From NCBI GenBank assembly GCA_013397455.1, contig VYZB01000036.1, forward strand, positions 2,008,878 through 2,072,877: 64,000 nucleotides of DNA, given 5' to 3'. This DNA is from Crotophaga sulcirostris (lineage: Eukaryota > Chordata > Aves > Cuculiformes > Crotophagidae). A program made the position numbers and the translations under genes. Shown here in pieces: positions 48,265-61,200 of the stretch. Each line of letters opens with the position of its first letter. Position 1 is the stretch's first letter. The notes beneath the pieces were generated by a model, which saw only the letters and a list, made by a program, of their open reading frames with translations, had not been told where the DNA came from and searched no databases.

Positions 48265-51200
48265 CAGCTCACTGGCTGGCCTGGCACACCCGGCCAAGGT
48301 GCCAGACACTGTGTAAAGCAGGGAGAAAAGCTGTGGCCGAAACACCTGCTCCTGGAAGGCCCACCAAACGAGTCCCCCAAAGACACCAGTCATTAATAAA
48401 TGAGCTTGTTAAACCTTTTCCACCACTAAACCTACCCTTCATGAAAGGTTTATAGCTCCTTTTTGAGAACATTGTTAAGCTAATCTAAGTAAACTCTGCA
48501 AAGTTGCATCTGAATGTCCTTGCTGAAAGTGGTGTGTATCTGCAGTGCATGCTCTTTCAGAGAGAGTGCTTTGTTGCTCTTTGTCAAAGAAATTTCCATT
48601 AAAAAAAGAAGGAGAGTGGAAGGAGTAAGGGAAAATCCTTAATCCTCTGTTGGTTGTTTATAGATATGAATAGTATAGGTGACTTAAATCCTAGATCCAG
48701 GATGAAGCACAACAAACAGGAGGGTAAGTTATTTCTTCTGCATTAGAGGAAGAATCTAAATCATTCTGTGCTCTTTTAGAAGTCTGTAGATATCTTTTAT
48801 TTTAATGAGAATGATATAGGCCTTTGTGTGTGCTCAAATGCGCAGAATAAATTGAAACTTGCTTTCTGTGTGCTGTCACACATCGTGCTTGGAATGTGGT
48901 TGTGCTTCTGGCCTGGTGAGATCAGGTTGGGGTTTTTTTGTTCAAACATAAGGGTAATTCATTCTTCATCATCAATTGAACTCGAGCATTTTTAAGCCAG
49001 CTGCCAGTTGTGATATGTGCGCTACTGGCTTTGTGGTGTATTCTTTTGTCTCCATGGTAAGAAATTGTGAGTGCTAGTCTGGTGACCTTAACCTTTCTGG
49101 AGGTAAAAATGAGCCCCTTGTTTGTCCAAACTAAAGTTTTCACTGAAGTCGTCAATTTTTGTTCTTGTTTTCTTTCTTTTTTCTGTTATCTGAAAGTAAT
49201 ATCCTTCCTCTACGTGTATGAACTTTGTATAGCAAGAGCAAGGAAGTGCATTTATAGGTCTTGGTACCAGAGACCAAAATTTCCTTGTTTCCTTTCACGA
49301 AGGAAAGGTCACCTCATCCTCCTTTGACACTTTTTTCCTCCCATTATAACAGTGAGGAGAAGACTGTGCAATAACATCATTATCTTCAATGGGTAAGTGT
49401 GAGGTCTCCTTCTCTTTTTAAGAGCATTAAAATGTCATAAATCAGTATTTTTATATATGTCTTAAATTTGTTGAGTATTGGCACTTCAAACTATCAGTAA
49501 AAGCGAATCACCCTGATAACCAGTGTTGCCTACTTTGACGATAACAAAACAATTCATAGTATTGTGAAATGCTTTAGGAGTCTCGTTGTCTTCTGTCTTA
49601 CTTCTTTTCTGCATGTTTGTGTGTGTGTTCCTGCTGTTGAAAAATACTTCTTTTTCAGCTTCTGGTTATGTTAGAGAAAATGGCTTGTACTGGAATGAAA
49701 TATTTGGAAACAATGTGGTTTCTTTTATTGACAAAACATGTTAAGAGAGAATTGTGGAGAAAGAGCTGATGTACCCACTGTTCCATGGTTAGTGTTTCTT
49801 AGGAAGTGGGCCAAAGCGGTTATTTTCAATTTGGATACATTTTGCATGCTTTAGTATGAGGCTTGTTCCTGAAATCTTAAAAAGAGGGATGACAGAATGG
49901 AGTTTTTCGGCTGCTTCCCTTCATCCCTTTGTGGAACACTGAAGGGACCCACTTCGTCGTGTTATGGTTAGTTGCAAACCCCAGTTATTCATGTTTATGC
50001 TTGAGCAATGTGAAACAAATGAGTATTGGCTTGCAGTTGAGTCACACAGGAGGTGCTACAATACCAGCCAGGATTGCTGATATTTGCGGAGTTGGAGGTG
50101 TTGATGAAGGCTTCATTTAGAATAGTTTTATCTCAGTGCTTTATATATTTAAAAAATGGAGGTTGGGTGGGGGGTGGAGGATGTTGTCAGAATTACTTAT
50201 TCTTGCAGTTAAAAGGAGAGGATAGTGTAATATTTCCAGCATTATGGTTTAGCTGTTATTGTTACACCACTGGACATACCCAAGGAAAGGCAATGTGAAG
50301 TATAAGAAATGTATTTATGGAGCAGTTTGTTAATATGCCTACCAAAACATTTTGAAATACATGTCTGAAGTTTAGAATCTCCTTTATTATGCTTTGTCTG
50401 TAGCTACCAAATCTATAAAGTTACCCATTTTTCAAATGTTAAGAGAGTAAAATTGGTATGTCCCAAGAGTCTGGAGTCAATTTTGCAGCAGTAACTGTCT
50501 AGCAAAAATATTGAGCTTTTTACATGACTATCAAAGATGTTTGTAGATTGGGATTTTATAGCTCTCTATTACTTCTTCCATGGTGTTCCATTATAGACTT
50601 TGGGTGGGTGTTTTTTTCTGGAAATTGGACCCCTTTGTACCTTTCAAGTATTTTCCTTTATTTTCTCTCATATATTCCCTTGGTCACCAAATGAGAATGA
50701 AATAGATGTTATTGTTACTCTAGCATGAAAAGTTGACATCTGTTGTGCTTTAAAGCAAATTTCCAAGTAACCTGTAGAAAATCTGTAATCCTAGAGAGAG
50801 GATGAACTTGACATAATTGCTGCTTATAGGAAAATAATTTTTCTAATTTTTTTGATCATAATTTCTTGAAACATGCCCCCACCCAAAAGGAAAATGTAAT
50901 GTCTACATTAACGAAACAGGTGAACACAGCCAGCCTTGTTATTCTGGTATGAACATGTTTTGTAAGTCCATAGTGTAAAATCCTGATCTGTAAGTGAAAC
51001 TGAAGACTGGAGTTAAATGTGGAGAACGTTTTCTTTCTTCCACATATCCAGCATTTAGAAGGAATAGCAACCTCCTGGAATCTAGATGACAAGCTGGGTG
51101 AGGAAGCCACTGATAGTGAAAAGTGCAGAGAATATGGAAAATATGTGATCACTCTGAGAGGAAGAACACACTTGGCTGGTCTGTAAGCAGTGCCATGCTT

Positions 51201-53461
51201 GTGAACCTGATGTGTGGGCTTCACTCTCCAACTGGTAGATGAGAGAGGTGAGCATATAGATGCTTCTGGCATCTAGTAGTGAAGGGGGAGTTTGTAAACT
51301 TCCGTTCCTCCCTATCTTCCTAAACTTGGGGGCTCTCTAGTCAATGTAGAGTATAGTAGAAGGAGATGTTACTCCAGTGGAGTGGCAGTAATTGGGTCAG
51401 AAGGGAAGGAAAGGTATTCCTGGGAGTTTTCATGCAAGGATGCTGGTAGCTCTTGATGTTTGCCCAAGTCAGTTATATGTGGTTTTATGTCCTGGAAAAA
51501 CCTGCTTTAAAGGGAGAGGTTGAGATTTTCAAATCCTAGGTGTGCTTTGATATCTATCACAGCAAAGTACTGAAAACTAATTAGTATTAAAGATAGGCCT
51601 ACAAATCTTGTTTTTATCTTCTTTCACCTCACCTGGAAATGAGGAGCAGCTCATTCTCTCTACCCAGCACTCTTTGAACAAAATTAACTTCACTCTGCTG
51701 TTTATGCAGCACTTCCCATATACATATGTGGACCACTCCCTGTGAAATGACACAGAGCCACAAGATGCTCAGATGAAGACTAACAGTGGCATTGTAAACT
51801 TCCCAGCACTGATTTCTCCGCTCTCCACAGTTTCCTTTGAAAATGTTTCCTTGTTGTGAACTTTATGGTAAGCGTCTGAATGCATCAGCAGTGACTTTCA
51901 TTTCACCTCCTCTAGTCTCTTAAAGCAACATCTGGGAAATTCGTTTAATTTACTTCAATGTGAAATTACTTTCAATTTGTCAGACTTCAGCTTTTTATTT
52001 TAAGTGTTTAACTCCCAATTGAAGCACATATCATTAGCTGATATTATTTCAAGAGTTCAAGTTTTTGTAACCAATATTCTGAAACTCAGACAAATCACAA
52101 TATTTTGGTGACCATGCTTTAATAACTCATCTGATTACCTCATGATAAACAGAGATAATTAGATAGTATATAACAGCGTTGATTTTTACAGCGACTCTTT
52201 CTTAGTCAAAAAGCACTGTTGTAATAAAACTCAGGGAAAAGAAACTAGGCAGATCTGTTTAGTTTGCTTTGCATTTTCTACTGCTAGGTTCTTAGTGCTT
52301 TGAAATGGGTTATAAGGGAAGTAACAGCAGGATGTGACCTGTAATTCCTGAACGTTTTAGATGTAGGCAATGCAAAGACACATATAAAGTCCTCCCAGGA
52401 AACTATCTGTCTTAATGTTATAGTATGCAATTTACTTTTCTGCTTCCTCTATTATTCCACCATTTTTTCCCTATTAAGCACATCACCATGGTACATGAGT
52501 ATCTACTGCATAATCTTTTCTCCACCTGTCCTGGAAGTATGCATGCACAGAGTAGAAATTAATTTGGCGTGAAATACAAACAGTAAATAAGAATTAATGT
52601 TTGAGCTTACCTAAGCAGTGGAAGATAAACACAATATGAGGTAGTATTGTCAGCCTAAATGTATGCAGCAATAATTAGTACCCTAATAGCCAAATAAACA
52701 GTCTCAAGCATTGCTCTTCACCAGCTGTAGTCTCTACTTATACCCTATAATACTGTGATTCTTTCCACAGGGCTTGGTCATTGCCAATTAGCAGCTGAGG
52801 GAGGGAGGGATTGGGAGATGATGAGATGCTACTTTTCCCTCCTTGTTTTTCCTTCCCTACTATCTCCCCCACCCATACAAAGGGATGCAGAGCAAGATGC
52901 TGGAGTGAAGCAGCTGTATATAGAAGGATATGTGACTCCCAGGAAGGCAGGAGGCAGAGGGGATTATACTCGCTTAAGTGGTCACACATCCATCACACAT
53001 CCAGGGACATCAGTGAAAAAGTAGAGGATTCAAATGCCCTAATTTTCTTTGCATTGCTATACTTCTGATATGTGTGTGACAGACTGGAATCCCTCATGGA
53101 CAGCCCTAAGCCTCATTCATGGACCCTTGAAATAGCACTGACTTCTGTCCAGGAGGTTTAATTCTACATGGTGTCATGATACTTGTTTTCTTGGTAATGG
53201 TATTTGCAGCAGGATATCAGTAGTCTTCACCCTTTCAAGGGGTGCTGTTCCCAGGTTTTGGCCTTCTCTAACAGCTCAGCCAATATATTAGGTTTCCCCT
53301 GTGATGAACCAGCCTCTCCTCTCATCCTTCCAAACCAGAGCAGTAATAAACCTCTTTGCCCAGACAGTGGATTAAAACTACTTGAACCTTTACCGATCAA
53401 AGCAGTAAGGAATTTGGATGAAGATTATCAATTTGCATAAAATGGCACTGTATTTATGAAA

Positions 53462-53482
53462 ATATATATGTGTGTGTGTGTA
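53462..53482. repeat. Compound (AT)n(GT)n microsatellite
   Basis: About four AT units followed by six GT units. Alternating purine-pyrimidine of this kind can adopt Z-DNA, but the tract is short. Confidence 0.93.
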
Positions 53483-55370
53483 TAATTAAGTGAGCCAATA
53501 AAGAGCATGAGGAGTGAATGGGAAGGTGCCCCATCACAAGGATGTTGGTGATTGCTGAATCTGTGCAGTGAAACAGGAGTGCTTTGAACATGCCTGGAAT
53601 TTGGAAAGTACACTCAAAAAGCATTAATTGCATTATTGTGTTTAGATGACTTGTTTAATTCAGAATTAATTATTGAATTCATGTTGAAAAACAGTCTGCT
53701 CATCTACTGCTTCTTGAAGTCTCAGGGAGGCTGAGTAAGTACAAGACAACCATTTTGAGGAGTGATACTGAAGTGAAGGTTATTTTCTTACCTTTTTAGC
53801 TTCTTCATGGAAAGCAGTGCTTATCTTTCAACCAGGTGCACTGGAAGGTACTAACAGTAAACACTGAGTTCTTCATGGAGGGAAGTGATGAATGGAAGAT
53901 ATGCTTGTAACTACACAACCATTTAAAAATCTCTTTGTTCTAATTATGCTGTGTGCAACAAGGATAGTAAGTGTCTGCAGAAGGTACAGTTTTCTGAGCT
54001 GCAGGGACTTATTGATTTATTATATTTTTCTCCCCTCCATGGAATCGGTGGGAAGGATTAACTTTCACTTAGACTCAACTGTCATTTTTCACCAGTAATA
54101 TCACCCCCATTCTCCATCGAAGTGTGTTGCTGAAAAGTGGCAGGTGGTTTTGCCAGTAATTGCACGCTACTTCATTCCCTTTTAAATGAAAGTATAGAGT
54201 ACAGCGGCCTTCCTCTCTCATCATTGGCATACTTCACAGCCGTGCAGTTTTGACTGAGAAAAGGCAGAAGGATGGGCTCCTTTTAAATTGTGAAAATGTG
54301 TTACCTTGCTGTATGTTCCCTTAGGAGCTGGTGACTTAATTTCTGGGCAATGAGCTTCTGACTCCAGCATTTTTTTCATGACAAAAATATACCCAACAAG
54401 TTTTTAACTATCCACAAATTATTATTTTTTTTTAACGGTAAAAGAAACTGAACATGGTTTTGAGAATTTGAAATGAGCAGTGGCTATTCTGTGGATCATA
54501 GGCAAGTTTCTATTATAGTGTAAATATGCTTGATCTCGTTCTGGGGCCAGTAACCATGCTCTAGTAGAAGATGGCTTTTCTTTGGCCCCAGCTGTGCTAA
54601 ACACTATTATAATTAGCATGATGGTTAACTTAATCAGAGCACTTGGCTCGGGAGAGAGGTGTTACAGAGTACACCATAATTAGCATTTTTATTCCTTTGA
54701 TCCTGAGTGTGCTCTTTATTGACAGAAGTATCAAGAGCTGGTTTGTTTTTTCTCTTAACACTTCAGGAGGCGGAAATATATGTGACTGGTGGGAGTACAA
54801 ATTTATTAGTGCGTTTTTTTTAAAAAATATACAACCCTTCCAAAGGAAGTAGAAGGGAAAATGGTGGATGTGGATGTGGAAAAAGTGGTATCAGGCTTCA
54901 CCCTTCAGTGCTGCAGCATTTGGGAAGGTATACAGCCAGGAAACACTTCCTGGGGTGGCTGCAGCACTCTGGAGTTGCATGGACAACGTTAACAGCATCC
55001 TAACCATTTCCAGCACAGCACTATGGGCTGCATGACTGCTGTTCACGTCTGTAGGAAAAGCGTTGGTCGTTTTCTTAAAGTGAGGAAGGGGAATGCTGAA
55101 AGTGTGATCTGTTTGGCAGAAAAAGAACCCCAAAGGTTTGGGTAATACTGTAGCAGTATTATTACTGTAGCCTTACATACATGCCAGCTCTGGTCAATGA
55201 AACACAAGCATCCTATCCTACGTGTCCAGTAGAAGCAGGTGGTGAAAGCATGCAGTGGAGCAGATGACTGGTTCAGTTCATGAAAAAACATAACATTTAT
55301 GCTGTCAGACAAAATGCTGAAGACTTCCAAACTTGCATCTGGCATCACTGCCCTGATTGCAGGGGAGGAG

Positions 55371-55420
55371 CGCCGAGACGCCTGGGAGGCTTCTCTCATT
55401 ACACACCGCTAAGCGGAGCG
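55371..55420. other. 50-bp CpG cluster with small palindrome
   Basis: Six CpG fall in 50 bases in an otherwise CpG-poor region. The segment contains the inverted repeat CCGCT-A-AGCGG at 55406-55416. It is too short for a CpG island. It may be a protected regulatory site or chance. Confidence 0.5.
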
Positions 55421-56740
55421 GCTGCTGTCACTGCCAACAAACCCAGAACATTAAAGATTGGGGACTTTTGGTACATGAAGCTGCTGTCAGTCTTCCTGGG
55501 ATAGTCTTCGTTAGGCTTGATAGACACACAGCTCTTTTTGCCCACATTGCAATGAGATCTTTGTAATGCTTTGTATCTCTAGCTCATACACACTGAATTG
55601 AATTTGTTTCAGTTGTTTCTGAGCATTTATTCAGCAGTCTGGAGCAAGTGTTTTATGCTCAAGTTTTTATTGACTTTGGGATGACATTAGCTCAGGTATT
55701 GACGGACACATCCTCCATATTCAATTTCCACATGGCCACTGTAATTTTTAGTATTGGTTTTCGAAAGTAAGCACAACAATGTTAATGGTGGAAAGAAACA
55801 AGGAAAAAATAGTTGTTCCCCCTGTAAGAGGTCTTTGCAGATTTTCACTCTTCCTTTATGTGTATCTGTCTCTTTCCAGTTCTTTACAAAGAGGAAGAGC
55901 TGTTCTGTGCCTGTGTTCTTGCAGTTCATTTATATGTGCTTTGCCAGCAGAAAAATCATATGCTATTACAGGCTGCAGAAAATGCAGCCATCATTAAGGG
56001 GCTTCCTATGTTATCCTTGACTTCACTAGATTGCTTTTATCTACTCAAGATGGATAAGTAATTTTTAAAACATTTATGTAACTAGGTTTTAGGTCAATAG
56101 CAGGTTAAATGGTTTATTTAAGTAATCTTTCCTGGCGGAAAGTATGTGGAAAGACCCTCTCTCAGTATTTTTACAAGATTATTTTCATATCAGCTTTAAA
56201 GCAGCAAGCAGTCTCCTTGACAAGTCGACTTGGAAGATACCCATTATTTGAGAGACATGATAAAAACAGTATAATCTTTTCCAATACCCATACAAAGCCA
56301 GCAATTGTCTGTTTCTGCCATTCCAGTTATTTGTGTAATTATACTTAATGCCACACAGATTTGAGAAAAGAAAGAAATTGTTGCTGCTGTTTCTGATGAA
56401 TATTTTTCCATCCTGATATCATAAAACCAGTAAATGCCTCTTATGGTGGTAGAGAGAAAAAAGGACTATAGATTTGCAAACAATTCAGCAGAGGAGCTGA
56501 ACGGAAGAACAAGCCTTTTTTGAGTCTGTCTACTGTCCACATAAAGGCATCATTCTTAAAGCTCATGGACTGCTAGACAGTGCTAGCATTGCATGATATC
56601 ACTCCTGAGATGTTAATACCTTGATTAAACTAAAATGTGGGGCAATTTTGTAGTGGGTTTCAAAGGTATAGGCTTTAACTTGCTTAAACCTGTGTATATC
56701 GAGGCTATCCTGCTTTGCCCAGTTCTTCTGTGTTGCACTC

Positions 56741-56766
56741 CTGGTGAAACTATTTGCTGGTGAAAC
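56741..56766. repeat. Short tandem duplication, period 16
   Basis: The 10-mer 'ctggtgaaac' occurs at 56741 and 56757. Minor. Confidence 0.85.
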
Positions 56767-57221
56767 GATTCACCTGTTTGGTGGCCAATAGGTGCTTAAA
56801 TACCAAGATACCTCCCATACTGTTCTGCTTAGCTTAAGTAGGTTGACCAGGGTCAAGGAGCTCTAGCTGGTAAACCCCTGCCCTCCATCTAATCCCACAT
56901 GCTGGAACAATCCAAGGTTGCTTGGAAGTGGCCCTGGAAAGTATGCTGGTGCTTTCAGACTCCTGGGTTAGGGGGACTGCTTGAGAGCCTACAGACAGCA
57001 TCTTGTCTTCAGATTCACTGCATTCACTGGCACTCATTCTCAGGTATTTTGGTTGCTTCTTCACAGTGTCTGAAAGAAGGAAACTGAATATGTATCACTT
57101 CTACAGCACAACGCTCAAGTTAGAAGTTCAGATTGGATTCAGCAAAGCTGGTGCATTCATGTAAAGCAGATACAGGAAAAAGTGGATTTTGTAGGCCCAC
57201 TCAAGAAATAAATACATGCTC

Positions 57222-57775
57222 ATGGGTTTTATAACATTATGATCATGTAAGTTGCTCAGCTATAGTATTATGCACTTGTACAAATTCACTGCTTTGCTCA
57301 GCCTGCAAGTTCTGCTTGAGCTAGATAATATCTTTTCAAAAAGACATACAATCTCAATTTTTTTTAAAGACTAGGTAATGGCAAATTTACTGCTTGCAAA
57401 TGTAAAAGGTTCCAGTGACTTAATTGCATTCGTTTCTAACATTTACCCCTCATTTTTAGCCTGAATTTTGCCTCAAAGTTCCATTTTTCAGCTCTGTATC
57501 TCGTTATGCCCTTTATTGAATGTCTTTCACTAATGTAAGTATTTATGGACTGTGATCAAGCCATTCTGAACTTTCTCTTTGTGAAACCAAATAGACTGAA
57601 TTACTTCTGGCTCTCACTTTAGGGCTTTTCCTGATTCTGAGTCCTTCTTGCAGCACTATCCTGAATCCTTTCCAATTTGTCAACATCTTTTGTTCAGTGT
57701 GGATGCCAGACATAGCCATGTATGCTTGTGATCATTTCAGTAAAGCTGTATGAAATGACAGAACTCAGGCACCTC
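57222..57775 (-). mobile_element. Ancient CR1-class LINE relic (ORF2 end and 3' UTR)
   Basis: Read on the - strand, blocks occur in the order expected of the end of ORF2 and the 3' region of an old CR1 lineage like those common in turtles and crocodilians: 'gatgttgacaaattgga' (from about 57687), 'ttggtttcacaaagagaaag', 'cttgatcacagtccataa', 'tactta', 'aaattcaggctaaaaatgag', 'gtcactggaac', 'ttgagattgtatgtcttttt', 'atattatctagctcaagcag' and a terminal 'catgatcataatg' corresponding to the usual 'gatgatcacaatgg'. The match is by recall of the family and not by a database search. It is clearly much more diverged than the 2.6-kb and 6.8-kb copies, with many substitutions and small indels, and no frame survives. 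It probably predates the radiation of living birds. The upstream (high-coordinate) limit is uncertain. Confidence 0.82.
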
Positions 57776-57853
57776 GACAATATAAGAAAAACTGAATTTT
57801 TACCAATCCAAAACTGAGGGTAAAATGAGTTCAACTCTGAAGATCTGGGCTTG

Positions 57854-58171
57854 CTACCCCAACTGTGGAAGAGGGAAGAAAAAAAGAGAGAGTGGGGCTG
57901 GGGCTGAGAGGAGCTGGTTCCCCCGTCTCCTCTTATCACCACTTCTGCCTGCAGTAACAGGAGGAAGCTCAGCTCCAGCATAGGCAAAGCAGGCAGCAGA
58001 TCCATGACTACCACTTGACATTGTTTTGCTTACTGCCCCACTGCCCTGGATAACCTCAACTTTGTTCCTAATAACGCTTCTCTGAAGTGCTATAGTGATG
58101 TTTTCTGCTTCGTGTCTTCCCCTAGCTATGTGTTGAAAGATCTCATTTATCATCTTAGCTGCTGCATCCAT
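57854..58171 (-). other. Unidentified protein-like open frame
   Basis: An open frame of 105 codons from an ATG at 58171 to a stop ending at 57854. It stays open upstream to an in-frame stop at 58241-58243. The first 50 or so residues are hydrophilic, with a balanced mix of Glu, Lys, Arg, Asn, Ile and Ala (for example AAKMINEIFQHIA), unlike the Cys/Leu/Ser-rich chance frames elsewhere in the window. The C-terminal part becomes basic, Pro/Ser-rich and low in information. I recognise no family. No convincing splice acceptor or donor brackets it. It lies just upstream, on the same strand, of the ancient CR1 relic but does not look like CR1 reverse transcriptase. It may be an old pseudogene or element fragment, or chance. 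Confidence 0.25.
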
Positions 58172-58243
58172 GCCAGAGTTTTCGTTGTGGCTCGCTGTAG
58201 CCCTGAAGTCATTCTTCAAGTTGCTGCTTTCCAGATTAGTTCA

Positions 58244-61200
58244 CCACCTTACAAGTTTAACCTGTATTTGAAAAAGCATGACCTTGCATTCTATGACTGC
58301 TATAAGTAATTTCATTCAAAGAGCCCCATAGACCATATTTTTCAACTCACTCTGAACTGACTTGCCCTTAGTCTGGCTGCTGTACCATCAGTCACATCAC
58401 CTTCACCTTGACTGTCACAATGCTATTTTCTTCCGCATCACTTAAGACTATAGATTAGAGAAGGACCAAGATCTCTTTATACACAAATCAACTAGAAGTT
58501 TCACTTAGTTTTGGGAGTCCCATCTTTCTGAAGTCCCTCCTATTTAATTGCAACGCTTCTAATTTGTGCGATGCATGCCTCCACTTTACACTTCTCTCTG
58601 AGTGGAAGAATTAAAAAGGCAAGTCATCTTTCATCTTATGGTTCTTGTGCTGTGCATGAGTTTCCTACTACTGCAATGCAGTTGAAGATACTGCAGAGGG
58701 ATATTTAAATTTGAGCCAAAAAAACACCCCTAATTAAAGTGAGGAAAAAATTATGAATGCACTTCTATTTTTAGGATTTGTGAAACTTGCCTTAACAGAA
58801 CCTTTGGGCTTAAATTAGTAGACATTCCATTTTTAATTGGAGCATTTTGCTGCATATGATGATTTAAAATAAAGGGTGAGTTAATTAGGCATTAATTTCA
58901 AAAGCAGAACATTCAGGGAAGCCAGTGTGTGGTTTTGGATATGATATTAACTGCATAGATAAAGAGGTCAGGGAAGGGAGGCAGATGAACAACAGACAAA
59001 TGACACTGTTGGGCATCTTAGTTAGCTGTGCTTGCTGGGTGCTATCCTTAAGGAACGAGGGCAAGACAAAGATAGCAGAAGACATACCAAAAATAATTAA
59101 AAATAATATTTTTTCACCCTGAAGAATGTACATTTTATGTCTGTCAGGAGTTGCAGAATTTCTCAGGATTTTTTATTTGCTTATACCCCCTCCCACAGAT
59201 GAGCTTCAAGGTTGGTGTAATTTTTTTGCTGCTACCCACATTATGTGTGCACTAAAATAAATAGGGATTTGCTGCCCAGGGAGTAAAGTCAGCTAGCTGA
59301 GGGGTTTTGTGGCAGCCAGCAAAATAAAGAGGGAAAAGGGGAAGTCGTGGAAAGCTCTGTGGTAGCCAGTGCTCGATGAGCAGCTTCCTGCTGACCGGTA
59401 GGAACACAGCTCCCAGGGGCAACCCTGACAGGTCAGGTCTGCTGCTGAGTCCAGGTGATTTTAATTCCAGAAAGCTGGTCCTTTTCCCAATATGCTGAAT
59501 CTTAAAGCAGTTACCTCTGTGCATTGCTGGTGGTTACCATGCTAGAGGCTATCTGAGGGAAGAGGAAAGAAGCATTTGAGTTTGCAAGACTCATTGTGTT
59601 TTCAAGTCACTGGTGCACAGCAACCACTGCTCTTACTGCTGCTTAGTCATACCACCCTAAAATCTGCTAAAGCAGTTAAATTTTTTCAGATATCAGCAGA
59701 TTGGGTTTCTGTATTCCATGTGAGAGCGTCTGCTTAGAAAAACTGGATTGCACTTTTTTGAGAAACGGAGTGACTCGTCACAACACCGTACTTCGTTCCT
59801 GTCCTGGATATTATCCTTAACCATGAGAGCAAGGCTGTAGCTTAATGTTTCATGTGCTGCATGACCTCCTTCCCGAATGCCAGAGCCATCAGAGAAGCAT
59901 TATTGCCTCCTGTACATGCTGGCAATCTTAATTACTGCTTCAGCCCCAGAATGAATATGCAGCTAATCAAATGCAATGATGAGAAGTACAGCGATAGGCA
60001 GACTGGCAGGATTATGGTAAAAATGTCTGCTGGGTAAAGCTTTCCTGGTACATCACTTGGAACAGAGCAAAGTCCATCTCTTCCAAACATTACGTAACCA
60101 TTTAGGCCACATTCACCCCTGTTGTATTTAACAAGCATCTCCATTGATCTGAACGACATTTTTCCCAAGTGATTTGCTAGAGACAATTGTCTTTTCCGCT
60201 GGGGAGGCGGAATTATTCCTTCCATTTTTTCCCCGCATAGTGAGTATTCTGATTATCACAGAAATGCAAAATGATGTTGCCATACTTTACCAAGCACAAG
60301 CATACATTTGAGTTCAATATCTACAAAAATTGTCTGTCAAGGTTGGTGATTACAGTTATCTTAGAAAGAATAGAATATTTTTCTGATGTTAAACATGGAA
60401 CATTAGCATTAAAGAAGTGAATACCTGAATCCTAGCATTGTAGAGTTTGGAGAATAATCCTTTTTTGATCTAGTCTAAAGCATCCTACTTCCACATTTTA
60501 CTAATTTCCACATTTTCTTAAAAATGGACAGGTTCTACTTCTGAAATAATGCCAGTTGTGCTAAAGTAGCTTACATCTTCCTCCTCAGAGAATACTCTGC
60601 TTCTGCTATTTTTCCGGTCTTTCTAAAACTTAATTAAAACAGGTTGACTTTATCCTTTAAGCGTCAACATAGAAATAGTGATATCGCATCAAGAGTTGCT
60701 TTGTTCTATTGTTCTTAATGGTGTCATTTGAAATGTGAGCAGGAGTGATCCAAATCATCCAGCGAGGAGAGCAAAAAAGAGTGGATGTTTCAAGCTCAGT
60801 GTTCTAATCTTTTAAGTAAAAATATGGAGGCGTTAGTTTTCATAGTAACATGGGACAATACAACAGCACAAGCTTCCCTGGTTTGAGGGAGGCTCCTTCT
60901 TACAGTAGAAGATAAGTTTCCTTTTTCAATTTTTTCTTTTCCTTTTTCATAGCAACCCTTGTTAGTGCTATATTGCGAGCATGTTTTGAAAACAAGCAAT
61001 CATCTCCTCTCCCTTTTCCGTTCTTGGGTTTTTTTTAATTTTTATTTTGAACTACTTGATCATTTTAGAGATACCATCACAATGACCTTCCTTTTCCTAA
61101 CAACTCTGCCAGGAGGAAATCAAATTGAATGTTTCATTATTAGCCCCCTACCATTCAGACAAGGAGCGATTTTTTTTGAATAATTCCATGTTCAAGAGTG

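Larger units (their letters stand above)
46541..57221. other. AT-rich noncoding DNA, no gene seen
   Basis: Over 10 kb without a recognisable exon or mobile element. Open frames such as 47959-48396 (+) and 50856-51272 (-) have no identifiable domain. Supported contents are a 23-bp-period duplication at 48.2 kb, an AT/GT microsatellite at 53.5 kb, a CpG cluster at 55.4 kb and a short duplication at 56.74 kb. Confidence 0.62.
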
